In this document: positions 48,851 to 61,179 of the stretch, one piece after another
Layout: the number at the start of each line of letters is the position of its first letter
Numbering within the stretch: position 1 is the stretch's first letter
Assembly (NCBI GenBank): GCA_026225945.1
Contig: JAMJFZ010000690.1
Span: forward strand, 434,001-498,000
Direction of reading: 5' to 3'
DNA from: Cricetomys ansorgei
Taxonomy: Eukaryota > Chordata > Mammalia > Rodentia > Nesomyidae
Length of the DNA stretch: 64,000 nt
Translations under genes and position numbers: made by a program
The notes under the pieces: generated by a model
Database searches by the model: none
Told to the model about the DNA's origin: nothing
Seen by the model: only the letters and a program-made list of their open reading frames with translations

Positions 48851-49392
48851 CACAGCATGAGAGTAACAACAGATGCTGTGAGAAAAATATAGCCCCCAGG
48901 CCCTTTCACATACTCTAGCCTTATTTTAATTTGGGTTTAATTTACACTTCAATGCAATTAAAAATTCTAGTATGTCTGCTTGGTTCTCTGGAGGCTAATG
49001 AACAAAATGAGAATGCCAAGTCCCTACCAAGTCACACCATACAAGTACTGTGAATTCTGTCAGATTCTCAAGGGCAGAGCCTTTTCAGATTGATCTTTTC
49101 ATCTTTAATACCTGACTCCCATCTGATATGTGGTATGTCTTGACTTCACTATTCCACACTCTCCAATTTGGCAAAGGTGCTGAATTGATGACTGAGAATG
49201 TGTAAATGGACAATGAATGTGCTTTTTTTCTCTTAACACTTCTAGCTGTATTTTAGCTCTCATGAGCCAAAAAACTCTGCTAGAGGTAAAGATGCAAGGT
49301 TCACACTCCACCACAAGATAGCTAGATGTAAACTGTTTTCAAATGAGCATCTCTGATGGTACCTTGAAATGTTCATGTTATTAGAATTAGCT
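48851..49392. other. Anonymous DNA
   Basis: Nothing recognised. Confidence 0.5.
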
Positions 49393-49560
49393 TTTGCAGA
49401 GAACCCAGGTTCAGTTCCCAGTACCTACATAGTGTGACTCTCAACCATTTGTAACTCCATATTTCAAAATCCAATGCCCTCATTGACCTCAACTAGGCAT
49501 GCACACAGTTCACATAATAAATAGATGCAAGCTAAACATTCAATAAACATAAAATAAAGA
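49393..49560 (+). mobile_element. B2/B3 SINE, 5'-truncated
   Basis: gcagagaacccaggttcagt, tcccagtacctacatagtgt, gtaactccatatttcaaaat and an aataaacataaaataaag tail. Confidence 0.75.
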
Positions 49561-49805
49561 AGCCTATGTAAGGACACGGAGGAAGGAAGATTGATCTCTT
49601 TGCCTGTTTTCTCTTGCCTCACTATCAAGTCCATTTCTTCACTGGCATTAGAACCTAGTTCTTCAGGATTCTGGCATATCCTGAAGACCAGCTGAGACAT
49701 CCACCCTTGTGGACTGAACAACTACTGGATTCTTGGACCTTTTGTTCATAGGCAGCCATTGTTGTATTAGCAGAACCACAGCCAGTAAATCATTCTAATA
49801 AATCA
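49561..49805. other. Anonymous DNA
   Basis: Nothing recognised. Confidence 0.5.
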
Positions 49806-49806
49806 C

Positions 49807-49871
<65 letters not shown>

Positions 49872-49950
49872 GAGAGAGAGAGAGAGAAAGAGAGAAAGAG
49901 AGACACAGAGGAAGGGAGGAAAAGGGAGAGAGAGAGGGAGAGGGAGAGGG
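49806..49950. repeat. (TA)n-(TG)n-(TA)n-(GA)n compound microsatellite
   Basis: Three dinucleotide blocks in succession, then purine-rich gagagggaga units. Confidence 0.95.
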
Positions 49951-50908
49951 AGAATCATTCTATAAGTTTTGCTACTCTTGAGAACCCTGACTAATAAAAT
50001 ACCATTTTTCAGAAGATTCACCACTGTCTGAGGGGAAAATTGTAATTTTCAAACCTATTGTTAAGTTGTACTATGTCACTTTCTCTGGCCAACATAACTG
50101 AGCAGTGATGGCAAGAGACAGCTATCAAGCTGTCAGACTTTCTTTGCAGTCTACCAGACTCTCTTCATTGTCTGCTATGACAACTAGCCATGTTTCAGCT
50201 ACTCTTTCATCTTCTTATCACAGTGAGCATAAAATGATGCAGAGTCATTTTTGACCCTCATAAACCATGTAGGGTGAGCCCTAAGCAAGCCCTAAGCTTG
50301 TGGATGTAAACTGAGAGATTTGGGAATCATTAGTTCCTACAACATAACTGACCCTGTTCAGAGTCAGTCTCTCCCAGAGTGATTCTGATTCACAGAACTC
50401 TGATTGGGAATCAGATATAAATAACCCAAACATCATATATCTGTACATGTTTGTGAGGGCTGTATTCGTAAGACAAATATGTGAGCCTCAAGATGATGAC
50501 CTATTCCCAGGCTCGGAGACTCCTGTGTGACATATAAAATTATGATGAATGAACTTCCTAAGAAATATTCTACTCACTACTGCCAAAAGACTCCCCTCCC
50601 CCATAGAAAGGGGACTATGGAAGGAACACAGTGGCTTTCCCTAAAGCTTTGTTCAGTTCTCTTTGAATATGAATTGATTCCTCATGGTATTATAAGGAAT
50701 TTCAAAATGAATGGAACCAATTATCCCTGCCATTCTCTTCATTACATCCCCATAAAAATGGGTCTTTCAGAGACTCTAAATTCTCCTGGAAGAAGGAGAT
50801 AAGAGAATTTTGCCACATTTTTATTAATATATTGGTTGTAGAAATAGGCTTAAGGTTTTAATAAAAGTTAACATCTCGGCTATTTAATAATCATTTTTGT
50901 GGTGGTGG

Positions 50909-50909
<1 letters not shown>
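49951..50909. other. Anonymous DNA
   Basis: The 91-codon + strand frame (50527-50802) is not similar to any family I know; no repeat recognised. Confidence 0.45.
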
Positions 50910-50955
<46 letters not shown>

Positions 50956-50960
50956 TGGGT
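50910..50960. repeat. (GT)n microsatellite
   Basis: About 20 GT units. Confidence 0.95.
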
Positions 50961-51290
50961 TATATACACATATGTGCATGTACATGGCTGTGCTTGTCCA
51001 TGCATCCATGAGTAAGGGCCAGAGAAGGACATCAGATGTCTTGCTCTACCATTTCTCCCTTATTCATTTGAGACAGGGTCTCTAACTGAAACTAGAGCTT
51101 GACTGGAAGCCAGCAAGTCTCAGCAATCCTCCTGTTTCAACTTCCTACAACACTGGGGTTGCAGTTGCAGTTATGCACATAGCCATACCATGCTTTTTAC
51201 ATGGGTGGTAAGATCCAAACTCAGATCCTTATGTTTGCTCAGCAAGCATATTACCTGCTGAGCAATTTTCTCAGTCGATTTATAATAACT
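50961..51290 (-). mobile_element. B4-family composite SINE
   Basis: Reverse-complement: 'gggccagagaaggacatcag', 'tgagacagggtctctaactg', 'gcaatcctcctgtttcaact', 'cactggggttgcagttgcag', then the ID-like head 'ccaaactcagatccttatgt ... tgctgagcaattttctcag'. Confidence 0.75.
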
Positions 51291-51841
51291 TTTAATAAAT
51301 TAAATGCTTTATCACAGTCATTAATATCTAAAACGTCCTTGGAGAAAGTAAGAGTAGATTTACTTTTCTTTAAAACCATTTTAACATTTAAAATATCTTT
51401 GGACAGAGGAAAACTCACACAAAGTAAAGAGTCAGTATACTTGAAAATTCATATGAAAATGATTTTGGACAATCTGTGACTCCTTCTCTCCATCATAGCA
51501 AACTGGGCACAATGATGATGCAGGAACAGAGGGCAGAGGAAGAAAGAGATCAGAGGGATAACAGCTAGGAAACATACCAGTGCAAGCTTTTGTTTGGCAT
51601 ACTTCTCCAGTCTTCAAACCTGACTCCTTTGACATCTTTGGCTCTTATGGGAATTTCAGGACACACTCAGCCGCTAGAGCCAACCATCTGAACAGTCTAT
51701 GGTCAAAGTAGCCTATGGAATGATACTGCTTCCTTATAACTTCATGGAAGGGTAGGCTTGGCTGCTGAGATGTGAAAAGGTTGGAGGGTCAGTGAGGCCC
51801 AAGGGATGACTGATTCTGGACTGATGATATTCCTTGTTTTC
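51291..51841. other. Anonymous DNA
   Basis: Nothing recognised. Confidence 0.5.
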
Positions 51842-52140
51842 CTTCATTTTCTATTGCTATGTGCAAATGTCTCTGACTGAATGCTATATATGAAAGGGGT
51901 TTATTTTTGCTCATGGTTCTAGAGACTGTAAAACAAACCCTGTTGCCACATTTAATTGACTTGTGCTGAAGTCCTCAATGTCAGAAGATAGAAACAGGAA
52001 CACACAGGAGAGAGGAGAAGTGGAGCTAGACTCTTTATAACAGAATTCTCATGATAACTAATTCCTTCCAGTCACGCAACAAAGATATTAATGCCTCTGA
52101 GAGGCCCCATCAAATTTCAACATGAGTTTGGGTGGATGTT
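51842..52140 (-). mobile_element. Old MaLR (MLT1/MST-like) LTR
   Basis: Reverse-complement: cttcattttctattgctatg, ggggtttatttttgctcatg, gttctagagactgtaaaaca, then gaggccccatcaaatttcaa and catgagtttgggtgga. Confidence 0.65.
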
Positions 52141-52523
52141 ATAGTTGGAGTCTAATGTGTCCTCCACAGACTCATGTATTTGAGAACATCTTCAGGTGAT
52201 GATACTATTTTAGAAAACTTTGGAATGTTTGGAATGTGGGGACTTACTGGTAGAAGTAGATAACTAGGCATGGGCCTTGATAGCCATACCTATCCCTGTT
52301 TCTGCTTTAACTTTCTATGGTTCCTGGTTCGTACTATATGAGAAAGCTACTGCTGCATACTCCTGTCACTGCAGATAGAGCCATCCTTGCCATCACAACT
52401 TCTGTGTCATGTGGATTGCAATCCCTCTGAAGCTGAGTTATTAAAATAAATCATCCTCACTGCTGCTGTTTCTGTCAAGCATTTTGTCCCAGTCACGAGA
52501 AAAGTTAACTACTGCAGTGAGGA
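52141..52523 (+). mobile_element. MaLR LTR, MT-like
   Basis: gtctaatgtgtcctccacag, gtatttgagaacatcttcag, ttactggtagaagtagataa, ctgagttattaaaataaatc (polyadenylation region) and cagtcacgagaaaagttaac at the end. Confidence 0.7.
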
Positions 52524-52602
52524 CAAACCAAATTTTAACCACATTTGATTCATTCCCAATCAAATACTTGATTCTAGCAGATCCTTAATAAGATACCAGA
52601 TG

Positions 52603-52768
52603 AAGGCCAGCCATATGGCTTCAGTGGGGAAAGTGTTTGCTGCACAAGTCTGACAACCTGAGTTTGATTCCCAAAACCCACCTAAATATGGAAGGAGAGA
52701 ACCATGTTAATACAGTTGTCCTCTCACCTGTGCTTGTATGCCCCATATAGCACACAGACAATCACAAA
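52603..52768 (+). mobile_element. B3-type SINE
   Basis: gccagccatatggcttcagt, gtgtttgctgcacaagtctg, caacctgagtttgattccca, ggaaggagagaaccatgtta and gttgtcctctcacctgtgct. Confidence 0.75.
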
Positions 52769-53458
52769 TGTTATGGGGATCTTGGGTTAGGGTATCCATC
52801 TAGAGGAATTCAATTTTTCTTCTGGGACACACAAAGATTATACATCCTGGGAAGAAGACCCACCCAGAAAGGAAAGTGAAGTAACTGCTGGAGAGTGAGG
52901 GTCCACTGACAGACTGTGACAGCTAGAAATCAGAAGCAGGGACACTACAAGGGCCACATCGCTGACCCAAGTGTGAAAGTTGAGATCCTGAGGGTCTCAG
53001 ACACAAAATAGTGGTTACAGATCTGAGGCTGGAAGGGAAATCTGCAACCTCAAAGGGTTAAAGTAGACATCCTGAGGCTCCCAGGAACAGTTATGGATTA
53101 ACAGAGAACAGAGGAACACCAGTCATAGAGAGGGGAAAAAGGCAAATTATATTAAAACAAACAGCTCCCACCAAGACACCAAGAGGATGGGAAGGGCCCC
53201 AGAGGTAGGAGTTTGCAGGGAGATGGTGCTCGGGGGTTGGACATTTTATAGACTCCTGGGGCCCTCCTCTCTCCAGACTTACTCTCATTCCTTCTTGGTC
53301 ATGCCGGCAGTCACCATTTTGTGACAGTTGCAATGGGGAGGGGAGGTGGATTGGGAGGAGGTTAAGGGCATTGCAGCCCTTGGAGCAAGTAGCAGCCCTT
53401 TTTAAAGGGACCAGTCTCTGTTTTCCAGATCAGCCCAATTTCCCATGACCCCCCCACA
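52769..53458 (-). mobile_element. Solo retroviral LTR
   Basis: The left edge tgttatgggg and right edge cccccccaca would make TG...CA ends on the - strand. On the - strand a TATAAAA box (reverse complement at about 53246-53252) lies downstream of a GC/CT-rich U3. The U5-like part holds an imperfect duplication: 'gagatcctgagggtctcaga' (about 52983) and 'gacatcctgaggctcccagg' (about 53067), about 84 bp apart. No internal genes and no clear target duplication are present. Confidence 0.55.
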
Positions 53459-53468
53459 ACGTTAGATT

Positions 53469-53469
<1 letters not shown>

Positions 53470-53516
<47 letters not shown>
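53470..53516. repeat. (AAAT)n microsatellite
   Basis: About eleven AAAT units. Confidence 0.95.
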
Positions 53517-53517
<1 letters not shown>

Positions 53518-55949
53518 CACATCCATTTAAATGGTGCAGTGAAGGATTTCCACTGGGAATTAAAGACCTTTTCAGTTTTCTCCCAGAGTCAAGATTCACA
53601 TCACGTGTGTAGATTTAAAAATCTTAAGAGGCTGGGCCAGACATACCTTTTCTTAGAACATGGAACTGGAAAGTGGCCAGTTTTGATCTTCAAAAATATA
53701 ATGAACATTCATCTTGTGAATTCTAGAGCCTTGTTTGCTTTGCATTCCAAATTGTATTTCATGTTACCCCATAGCACTAAATTCCTGAATCTTCTTCATT
53801 ACACTGGAAATGTACATATAAATTTATAGAGTTTCTGTGCAGTCCAGTGAAAACTCTGAGGTACTCCAATTGCAGCAACTCCCTTTCCCTGCTTACCTAA
53901 TCTTAATTGGATAATCTGTTTGAATATGCTTGAAACACAATGAGGTATAAATTGGTTTACTGGGGCTCTTCTTTGTGCTATGCTTAACACAGCAAAACTA
54001 CCTCAGCTTTTCCAAAGTCAGAGATTCCCTGAACACTTAAGAAAGAAAGAAAAAAAAAACAAGAGGGAACATGTTTCAAGGCTCATTCAAGCAGAATTTA
54101 AATATAAAGTGGATAAGAGAAGAGAAAGACATTTTAAAAGAACAATGTTTCACTGTTTTTTTAAAAAAGAAAAGTTTCTCAGAAGTTTCATGAGAATGGC
54201 TCCAGATAAATAACAGCTTAAAAATCATTATGAATATAATTTGGTATTATTTCTTAAACAGTATTTGAAGCTGTGAGTCTTTGCTGATTTATCTCAGATT
54301 AGATTATGGTGATTATAGCTATGTGTAGATTTTTTATTCTTTGGATTTCTTCCAGGGACTGTTTAGACTTAAACAATGATGAATGGGTGGGGATTTTTTG
54401 TTTTCTCATTTTTTTCTTTTCCAGGACAAGTGACTAGGCAGAAAGAATCTATTATTTCTGGATATTTTTTCCTTCCACATGAATGATGAAGACATTAGTA
54501 ATGTGTGTGTTTATTTCAAGGAATTGTCATGAATTGAAGTTTAAACCAGCATAAAAGTGCACAGTGAGCAGCACTGGCATTTGTCTACTTTTCTTGGATT
54601 TAAACTACATGATAATTAGGTCAATTTTATCAGGGCTGTGGAGCTCTTTCATCACCAAATAGTCAGAAATCTGTTTCGATCCGCAAACTCCATTTGTTCA
54701 TGAATACACATGTCATCAAATGTTTCACTTGACATAAATGACCCTCAAATGAAGGAAATGCGTGTTGTAAACATTAGAGTTTTAAATGTACAGCAAAGTT
54801 TTCAGCTTTGGCCAGGGTACATAGGATAGTGTGCTTTTCCTGCCTCTGTACAAAAAGGACTAGTTTATGTTGCTGCAACCCAGCACCACCAGTAATGGAG
54901 GCGTCATGTTTCCATAAAGAAAGTTAATCATAATAGACATTGTATGCTAAACACATCATCCTTCAAGCTTTCCTCATACAGCACATCAGACAAAATACAT
55001 CAATTAAAATAATGTAACGAAACACTGTGGAAAAGTAGGAAAGAGAAAATTGCTTGTGGTACTTCAAAGGTACCACATGTACCCGGCCCTCCCTTGAGGA
55101 TTTCCTGTATGGTAAAAATGCAGTGTGAGTGAACATGTTTTCCAGCTGCAAAACCCAAATGTGGAGGCCAGTGAAGAGGGGCTCAGGTTCTAGCTCTTCA
55201 AATAAAATGCCAGGTGTTTACCTCAAAGACTACCTGGAAGAGACAAGTACAATTGGGCTCCCAGGAATGAGACTAAAGGAGCTTAAAGGTAAAGTAAAAG
55301 GCATCCATTTCAAACCAACTGCAGGCTCCAGGACAGGCGAATGCAAGCTGTTGAATTGATTCTCCAGGCCAGCTTTGCAGGAGGAAGACCCTTCTAGAAT
55401 GCAAGCTTGGAGCCACACTAAAGGGAGTTCACACCTCACCCTTTACCTCCCAGACCGAAGTCTTTACACATTCAGTTATGCATACTTCAGAAAAGAGGAA
55501 AGAATCTCTAGTCCCTCCTGATGAGGAAGAAATTTTCTTCTGTGGAAAAGACTTTCTTCAGTATGCTATTAATTTAAAGGGCATTTGGGCAAGTTTTTTA
55601 TTAAGGTATAAACCTCCAAGAAAGGAGAAAAAACAGGACTCAGTTTGCTTTAAGAAACTGGTTTCTATTTGCTTGCAAAGTTAGAGATTCAAGTCTTTGC
55701 AATACACTGCTCTGCCTTCTTTGAGTATATTCAAAAGAGCATGCTAGAAAAAACATCCAGCTGAGTCTAATTAGAATTGCAGGGATGACAACTTCTTGGA
55801 AATAAACTACAAAAACTGATTTTCTACATACTGGCTGACCATGAATACTATAGTAATTTCATGAAGTGATGAAAAACTCTGTAGATACACCAAGATAGCA
55901 ACGGGAAGGTGTGGGTGTTTGGTTTGACGAGTTTTGTTTTATTTCATTT
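53517..55949. other. Anonymous DNA
   Basis: About 2.4 kb without a repeat or gene I recognise. Several short frames (60-97 codons) on both strands are unsupported. Confidence 0.5.
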
Positions 55950-56030
55950 TGTTTTGTTTTTCCTGGTGCTGAGAATCAAAACCAAGGCCTACATGTGTCA
56001 TAGTAGGCAAGTGCTCTCCGACTAAGCCAC
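55950..56030 (-). mobile_element. ID SINE, part 1 (split by the provirus)
   Basis: Reverse-complement ID: a T-rich tail, then cctggtgctgagaatcaaaa, gtaggcaagtgctctccgac and taagccac. It stops at the provirus edge and resumes at 62006 with ccacatccccaacttc, exactly where the ID head should continue. Confidence 0.85.
56027..56030. repeat. Target-site duplication, left copy (CCAC)
   Basis: The same four bases recur at 62006-62009. A 4-bp duplication is what gammaretroviral integrases make. Confidence 0.8.
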
Positions 56031-56449
56031 TGTTAATCCCACTGGGCAAGACTAAGACAACTACCATGATTTGAGCCAAATTGGAGCAAACTTGCTTTTT
56101 ATTTTTTGGAGTGCACTGAGATCTGGATAGAGACTGCCCCCTAAATCGGGTTAAAGAGAGCTGTCCCAAGTCCATTTCTTGGGCCCCTTTTAAGAAGTAA
56201 ATCATGTGCATGTTTTATAAAGTGGAACAATGGGATAATAAGGAAGTATAGAAAAAAATATCAAAAAACACAATATGGAGGTCATGTGATTAGGAAGGGT
56301 GATTGTGGGGGTCAGGGTGATCTCAAATTCAAGGTCCTGGTTTGGGGTAGGCCAGGTTCTAGGTAACAAACTCAAGAAAACCAGCTGTTTATTTTTAACA
56401 ATACAGCATAAAGACTCCTGCCTTAAAATGGAGTCAGACAGGTTCCTCA
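56031..56449 (-). repeat. 3' LTR of the provirus
   Basis: On the - strand it runs from TGAGGAACC to GGGATTAACA. A TATAAAA box is visible (complement at about 56212-56218) and an AATAAA signal (complement at 56098-56103). It pairs with 61543-62005. Confidence 0.9.
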
Positions 56450-56462
56450 TTCCCCCCTTGAC
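56450..56462 (-). other. Polypurine tract
   Basis: Reads GTCAAGGGGGGAA on the - strand, directly before the 3' LTR, as needed to prime plus-strand DNA synthesis. Confidence 0.85.
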
Positions 56463-57650
56463 TCAAATCCTTGATAGGGGACTGTTTTTAATAATGTTGT
56501 TGAGCAGCAATGATTCTAGCATTGAGTGTCTGATGGGTGATCAAGTTGGTAACTCATTGGAAGGTGCAGGGCCCCGTTATGATAACCAGTAGAAATAATG
56601 TTATAGATCCAATGAAGTGGGAGAACCACCTTACCCATACTGGCCAGTCAATATTTAGTTGGGAGATTTTGTCTATTTCTTTATGTGAATCATTAATTTG
56701 GTTATCAATAGTATAAGAGAAATCAGAGATATTAAAACAGCACATTCTAGTAAATTGCTAGCAACCAAGATTTTAAGTAACAGGTAATCTCTAGTAAAGT
56801 ATTATTTTCACAGAAAAATGTTCGTCATAAAGGCAATTGCTTACCAAAGAGAAGGGTGTGATAAGTGAAATTGCAATAAGAAGGGACATTTATGCAATCA
56901 AAACATAAACAATAAAGAAAAAAACATTATTTATGGGAACATCAGCCACAGCCTTTAAAATATTAGTTGGGGCATGTTCTAGTTTGTCCTCCATAATCCT
57001 CCTATAATTTTCAGTGAAACATTTATTCCATACAAATTTCCTTTTAGGAGCCAGGAATACAGATACAGATACAGAAGAAGTTTTCTAACTGGCTTTTCAG
57101 TGCTAGATGGAGCCAGAGAGTATACCCCACACTACTAGTTATAGATAAGGTTACTCTGGGTATGTTGAGTTCAATTGAAGTGATTAATGAATCTTCCCTT
57201 CTCCTTCTTATTTTAGTACATCTGTAATTTCTATTATCAAAATCTTTTAAAGAATATTTGATTATGCTGAAGTCCTTATTATTTTGTCGGGATTAGTCAA
57301 TTAGATTAGTCCATCCCTAGTATCCTCAGTCCATCTGGCTAAAGACTGTTGGTTCCCCTTCTTTTGTTTAAACTGTGGGCCCTGGTGAATAAAAGTAGTC
57401 TTTTGCATGGCAAGACAATATCAGGATGTTTCCTATGATAAGAGTGCCTTTTATTTTCCCTGTCAAGATGCATTTACGTTCTGTTTGCATAGGATGAAAA
57501 CAAGACAATAAAACTATCTCCCATAGGAAAATCATGGAGCAGATTCCAACAGCAAGAACACAATGTTTAAGGATATGTTAGGTAGTCAAGCCTCAGAAAG
57601 TTTGATTTTTAGTGGTCCTTTTTCAGTCACTTTCCACCTCTGGGTGTTGG
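56463..57650 (-). pseudogene. env remnant of the provirus
   Basis: Only about 1.2 kb lies between integrase and polypurine tract, shorter than a complete gammaretroviral env. The best-preserved part is an open frame at 56554-56745 holding the double cysteine of the transmembrane subunit (CCFNISD), a helical stretch and a hydrophobic anchor (IGSITLFLLVIITG). The upstream surface-subunit region has no sustained frame. It cannot make a complete envelope protein. Confidence 0.7.
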
Positions 57651-57654
57651 GCTC

Positions 57655-58830
57655 CTCTTATGTGGGTTCCTCAGGTGCCTTTTTGAGGTGCAAGTAATGA
57701 ATCCAGGCAGAAACACCAGCAACTTGAACAGCAGTAGATGTCTGGAGAATCATGATGTAAGGTCTTTTCACCCAGGTTCAAGCCAGTCAGTTTTGAAGAG
57801 GCAGAGCAATACAGCATTTCCGGGATGGAATGGATGGTAAAACAGATGGTACCCAACTGGATGAGTGGCCTGGACTTGAGGGAAAATCTTACCCAAGACT
57901 AATTGCAATCCTTTTAAGGACTTGGAGATTGGTGTGGGACAATTTGGTAACAGTCCAGCGTGTACCTATTTCATATGGGGTGAACTTTTCTCTGTAGGGG
58001 GTACAGCAAACCTTGAGAAAGGCATAAGGCAAGAGGTCAATCCAGTCACCATTAGTCTCAAGATTATATTTAATTAAAATCTCCTTTAAAGTTTTATTCA
58101 TCCTTTCTACCTTTCCTGAGCTCTGAGGATAATACATACAACAAAGTTTCCAATTTATGTTAAGAACCTTAGAAAACAATTAGGATGAGTTGGCCATGAA
58201 GGCCTGGCCATTATCAGATCCCAGAGATATGGGAAGATCAAATCTGGGAATAATTTCCGTTGTTAATTTCTCAGCTACCACTTGAACCATTTCTGATCTG
58301 GGAGGTAAAGCCTCTGCCCAGCCAGTTACCATGTCAACAAAGACCAGCAAATATTTGTAGCCATATAGGCCTGGTTTAACTTCAATAAAGTCCAATTTCC
58401 AAAATTCACCGGGAATAGTACCTTGACTCTGTTGTTCTAGGGGGAGCATGTCCTTTTTTACCTGGGCACAGGTCAGGCATCAGTCTGAAATTCTCTGAAG
58501 TTTTCCTCAGTGTCCAGGCAGCCAGATGAGAGGAAAGATGAGTTCTGAGATCTTTTTAGGTGACAAGTGCATTGAATGATGCAAGGTAGTTAGCCAGTTT
58601 TGGCTCAGAACATTTGGCACACAGATTCTTCTGTCGGGCAAGATCCACCATCCGTTGTGACTCTCCTGAACCCCCAAGTCAGAATATGACCTCATCTTTT
58701 CTAGATCATATTCAGGAACATCTTCTTTGAGGCAGAGTGGGGGCTGAGGGACAGCAGATAGTTCAATTACAGTCTGTGATTTGGTCCCCAAAAGCAGCCT
58801 TTTTGGTAGCTTGATCTGCATGGCTGTTAT
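57655..58830 (-). pseudogene. Integrase of the provirus, broken
   Basis: Three parts survive in separate frames. The N-terminal zinc-binding part ends with a CLTCAQ-type cysteine pair (about 58470-58490). The catalytic core (58180-58449) shows LDFIEVKP with the first Asp and LGSDNGQAF with the second. The next frame (57889-58179) has PQSSGKVERMN with the catalytic Glu. So all three acidic residues of the DDE triad are present. The C-terminal domain near 57660-57780 keeps VAGVSAWIH-type text, in a different frame from the 61-codon open frame drawn there. The breaks prevent a single product. Confidence 0.85.
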
Positions 58831-58839
58831 CTTGAGTTT

Positions 58840-59460
58840 GAGTGCTTTTGTCTTTTTGGTGATCTGGTCAGTATATTATGGCCAGTTCAGTTGTCAGCCT
58901 GATGGCCTCCAGCAACTGAACAATTTCATGTTTATTTTTAATAGTCTTCCACTCTGAGATGAGTAAGCCTTTCTTTTTATATATCTGTCCATGAACATAG
59001 GCCATGGCAAAAACATATGGGTTGTCTGTGTATATATTCACCTTTTCCCCTTCAGCTCATCTTTTTTTTCAAGACAGTGTTTCTCTGTTGTAACTCTGGC
59101 TGTCCTGGAATTCACTCTGTAGATCAGGCTTCTCTCAAACTCACAGAGATCTGCCTGCCTCTGCCTCCCATGTGCTGGGATTAAAGGTGTGTGCCACCAC
59201 CACACAGACCCTTCATCCCATCTTAAAGCCTGTGTCAGAGCAATTATTTCTGCTTATTTCTGCATATCTCTAGAGGTAAGAGAAATATCTGTCAAGTTGG
59301 GTTGTGTACCTTGGATGACATCTTGCATCTCTATGCAGTCGTACATGGGTTCTTCAGGGTTGTTGTCTGGCTGCAGGGTGGCAGGGTTGATGGCCAAGGA
59401 TTTATCAAAGGTCAGCTTGTCCTTATCTAACAGAAGGGCTTGATACTAAATCAGACAGGC
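58840..59460 (-). pseudogene. RNase H domain of the provirus, interrupted by B1
   Basis: Positions about 58895-59045 still read as the second half of a gammaretroviral RNase H (IYTDNPYVFAMAYVHG, where the Asp is a catalytic-site residue, followed by KNKHEIVQLLEA). Just upstream on the - strand a B1 SINE (59062-59210) splits the domain, and the sequence upstream of it carries stops. Confidence 0.75.
59062..59210 (-). mobile_element. B1 SINE inside the provirus
   Basis: Reverse-complement B1: caagacagtgtttctctgtt, ctggctgtcctggaattcac, tcacagagatctgcctgcct, gtgctgggattaaaggtgtg and gccaccaccacacagac. It is better preserved than most B1 copies here and must postdate the provirus. Confidence 0.9.
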
Positions 59461-60640
59461 ATTTGACATTCACTGGTTGGTAGCATCTATTAGCAGGGTT
59501 TCCACAACATGTGTAGCTATTATAGTTAAAGTGTGTCCCAATGTAAGCTTGTCAGCCTCTTTTATAAGAATTGCAGTAACTGTATTGGTTCTTAAACAAG
59601 AGGGCCATCCAGTGGTTACAGGATCTAGTTTCTTTGAGATATAAGCTATCAGCCTTTTCCATGGACCTAGGGTCTGAGTCAGAACTCCCTTGCCAATGCC
59701 CTTTCTCTCATGGATGTAAAGATATCAGGGAGAGTTAAAGCAGGAGCCTGTACAAGGGCCTCCTTTAAGTTCTTTAAGGCCTGTTCATGTTCCTCAGTCC
59801 ATTCCAAAGGGTGTTTCCCGCAGCTGTAACAGAATACTAGGGTTTGGCAATCTCAGCAAACCCAGGTATCCATAGACAGCAATATCCAACAGCTCCCAGA
59901 AATTCCTAAACTTGTTTCTTAGTGGTTGGCACTGGGATTTGCATTATGGCCTTCATATGGTTTTGAGACAGCAGTCTTTTCCCTTATCTTAGTTCATATA
60001 CCAAGTTGGTAACCTGGTGTGAGCAAATTTGGGCTTTCTCTTTAGAAACTCTATAGCCTAACTGGGCCAGAGTTTCCAAAATGCCTGAAGTGGCTCTCAA
60101 ACAGTCTTCCTCATCTTTAGCAGCCAATAGTATATCATCCACATATTGAAGCAAGGGTGACTCAGGGTACTCACTGTGGAAGAGACTTAAATAAAGTTGA
60201 GTACTTCATCGAAGATGATGGGAGAGTTTTTGAACCCTTGAGGCAGTCTAGTTCAGGTTAGTTGTTCTGGTACCCTCACCTCAGGTTCAGCACATTCAAA
60301 TGCAAAGATGGGCTGACTTAATTTTGACAGGGGGGATGGAGAAGAATGCAACTTTTATGTCTAATACAGTGTGCTCTGATGGTAATAAACTGGGCAAGGA
60401 GAAAGGGTTTGGAACTGTCGAGTGAACAGATTCTACCCATTTGTTCACTCCCTCAAGCCTTGTATTGATGTACAGTCTCTAGCTTCAAATTTTTGGATAG
60501 CCAGCAAAGGGGTATTCCAGGCTGACTGGCAAGGAATAAGTATGCCTGCGTCAAGGAGGCTTCTGATGTGAACTTTAATCCCTTCCTTGGCTTCTGAGCT
60601 GATGAGGCATTGTTTGACTCGAATGAGCATAGCTCCAGAT
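59461..60640 (-). pseudogene. Reverse transcriptase of the provirus, broken
   Basis: The N-terminal fingers region is open at 60445-60630 (LLDAGILIPCQSAWNTPLL). The palm keeps LPQGFKNS (about 60224-60246) and the catalytic YVDD (60134-60145), both with intact key residues. Frameshifts and stops lie between these blocks, so no complete enzyme can be made. The connection region toward RNase H is more decayed. Confidence 0.85.
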
Positions 60641-60871
60641 GTTAGCTACACTATGATAGTTGACACATGTTCGCCTGAGCCATGAGGATTGTCCTCTGTC
60701 CACAGAGCAGAAATTTCCCAGATCAATGACATTTTCCATTCCCCTTCCAGGGAATGGTTTGGATTTTGGAGGGGCATATATTCCTCACTTCATTGGGCAG
60801 GTTATAATTAAAGCCTTAGCAAGGCCTTCCAATTGCAATCTAGGATTATCTCCTCAAAATGATATTGTTGC

Positions 60872-61160
60872 CTAGAACTTGTTCAAGAAGTCCCATCCCA
60901 GTAAAGGGTAAGGACATTCAGGAATAACAACAAAAGAATGAGTGACAGTTCCTTGTCCTAGGCTAACAGTCCATTCAGCTGCCCATTTATATTTTTTGAT
61001 ATCCCCTGTTGTCCCCTGTATTCCCATTGTTTGGTTAGTAAGAGGTCCTATGGGTTCCTGTAATACACAATGAGTAGTCCCCGTGTCCACCACAAAATTT
61101 ACAGGTTGGCTCCCAAAGGTGAAAGTTACCATAGGCTCCTGGGTGCCTAGTTAGAAGGAG
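60872..61160 (-). pseudogene. Protease of the provirus
   Basis: Open frame 60872-61132 (86 codons). It covers nearly the whole domain: FVVDTGTTHCVL with the active-site Asp-Thr-Gly at the front, and PYPLLGWDFL near the end, the conserved gammaretroviral closing motif. The usual DTGA has become DTGT. This is the best-preserved gene of the provirus, but with gag missing it has no normal means of expression. Confidence 0.85.
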
Positions 61161-61179
61161 CCTTGGCCTGGCTAATCTT

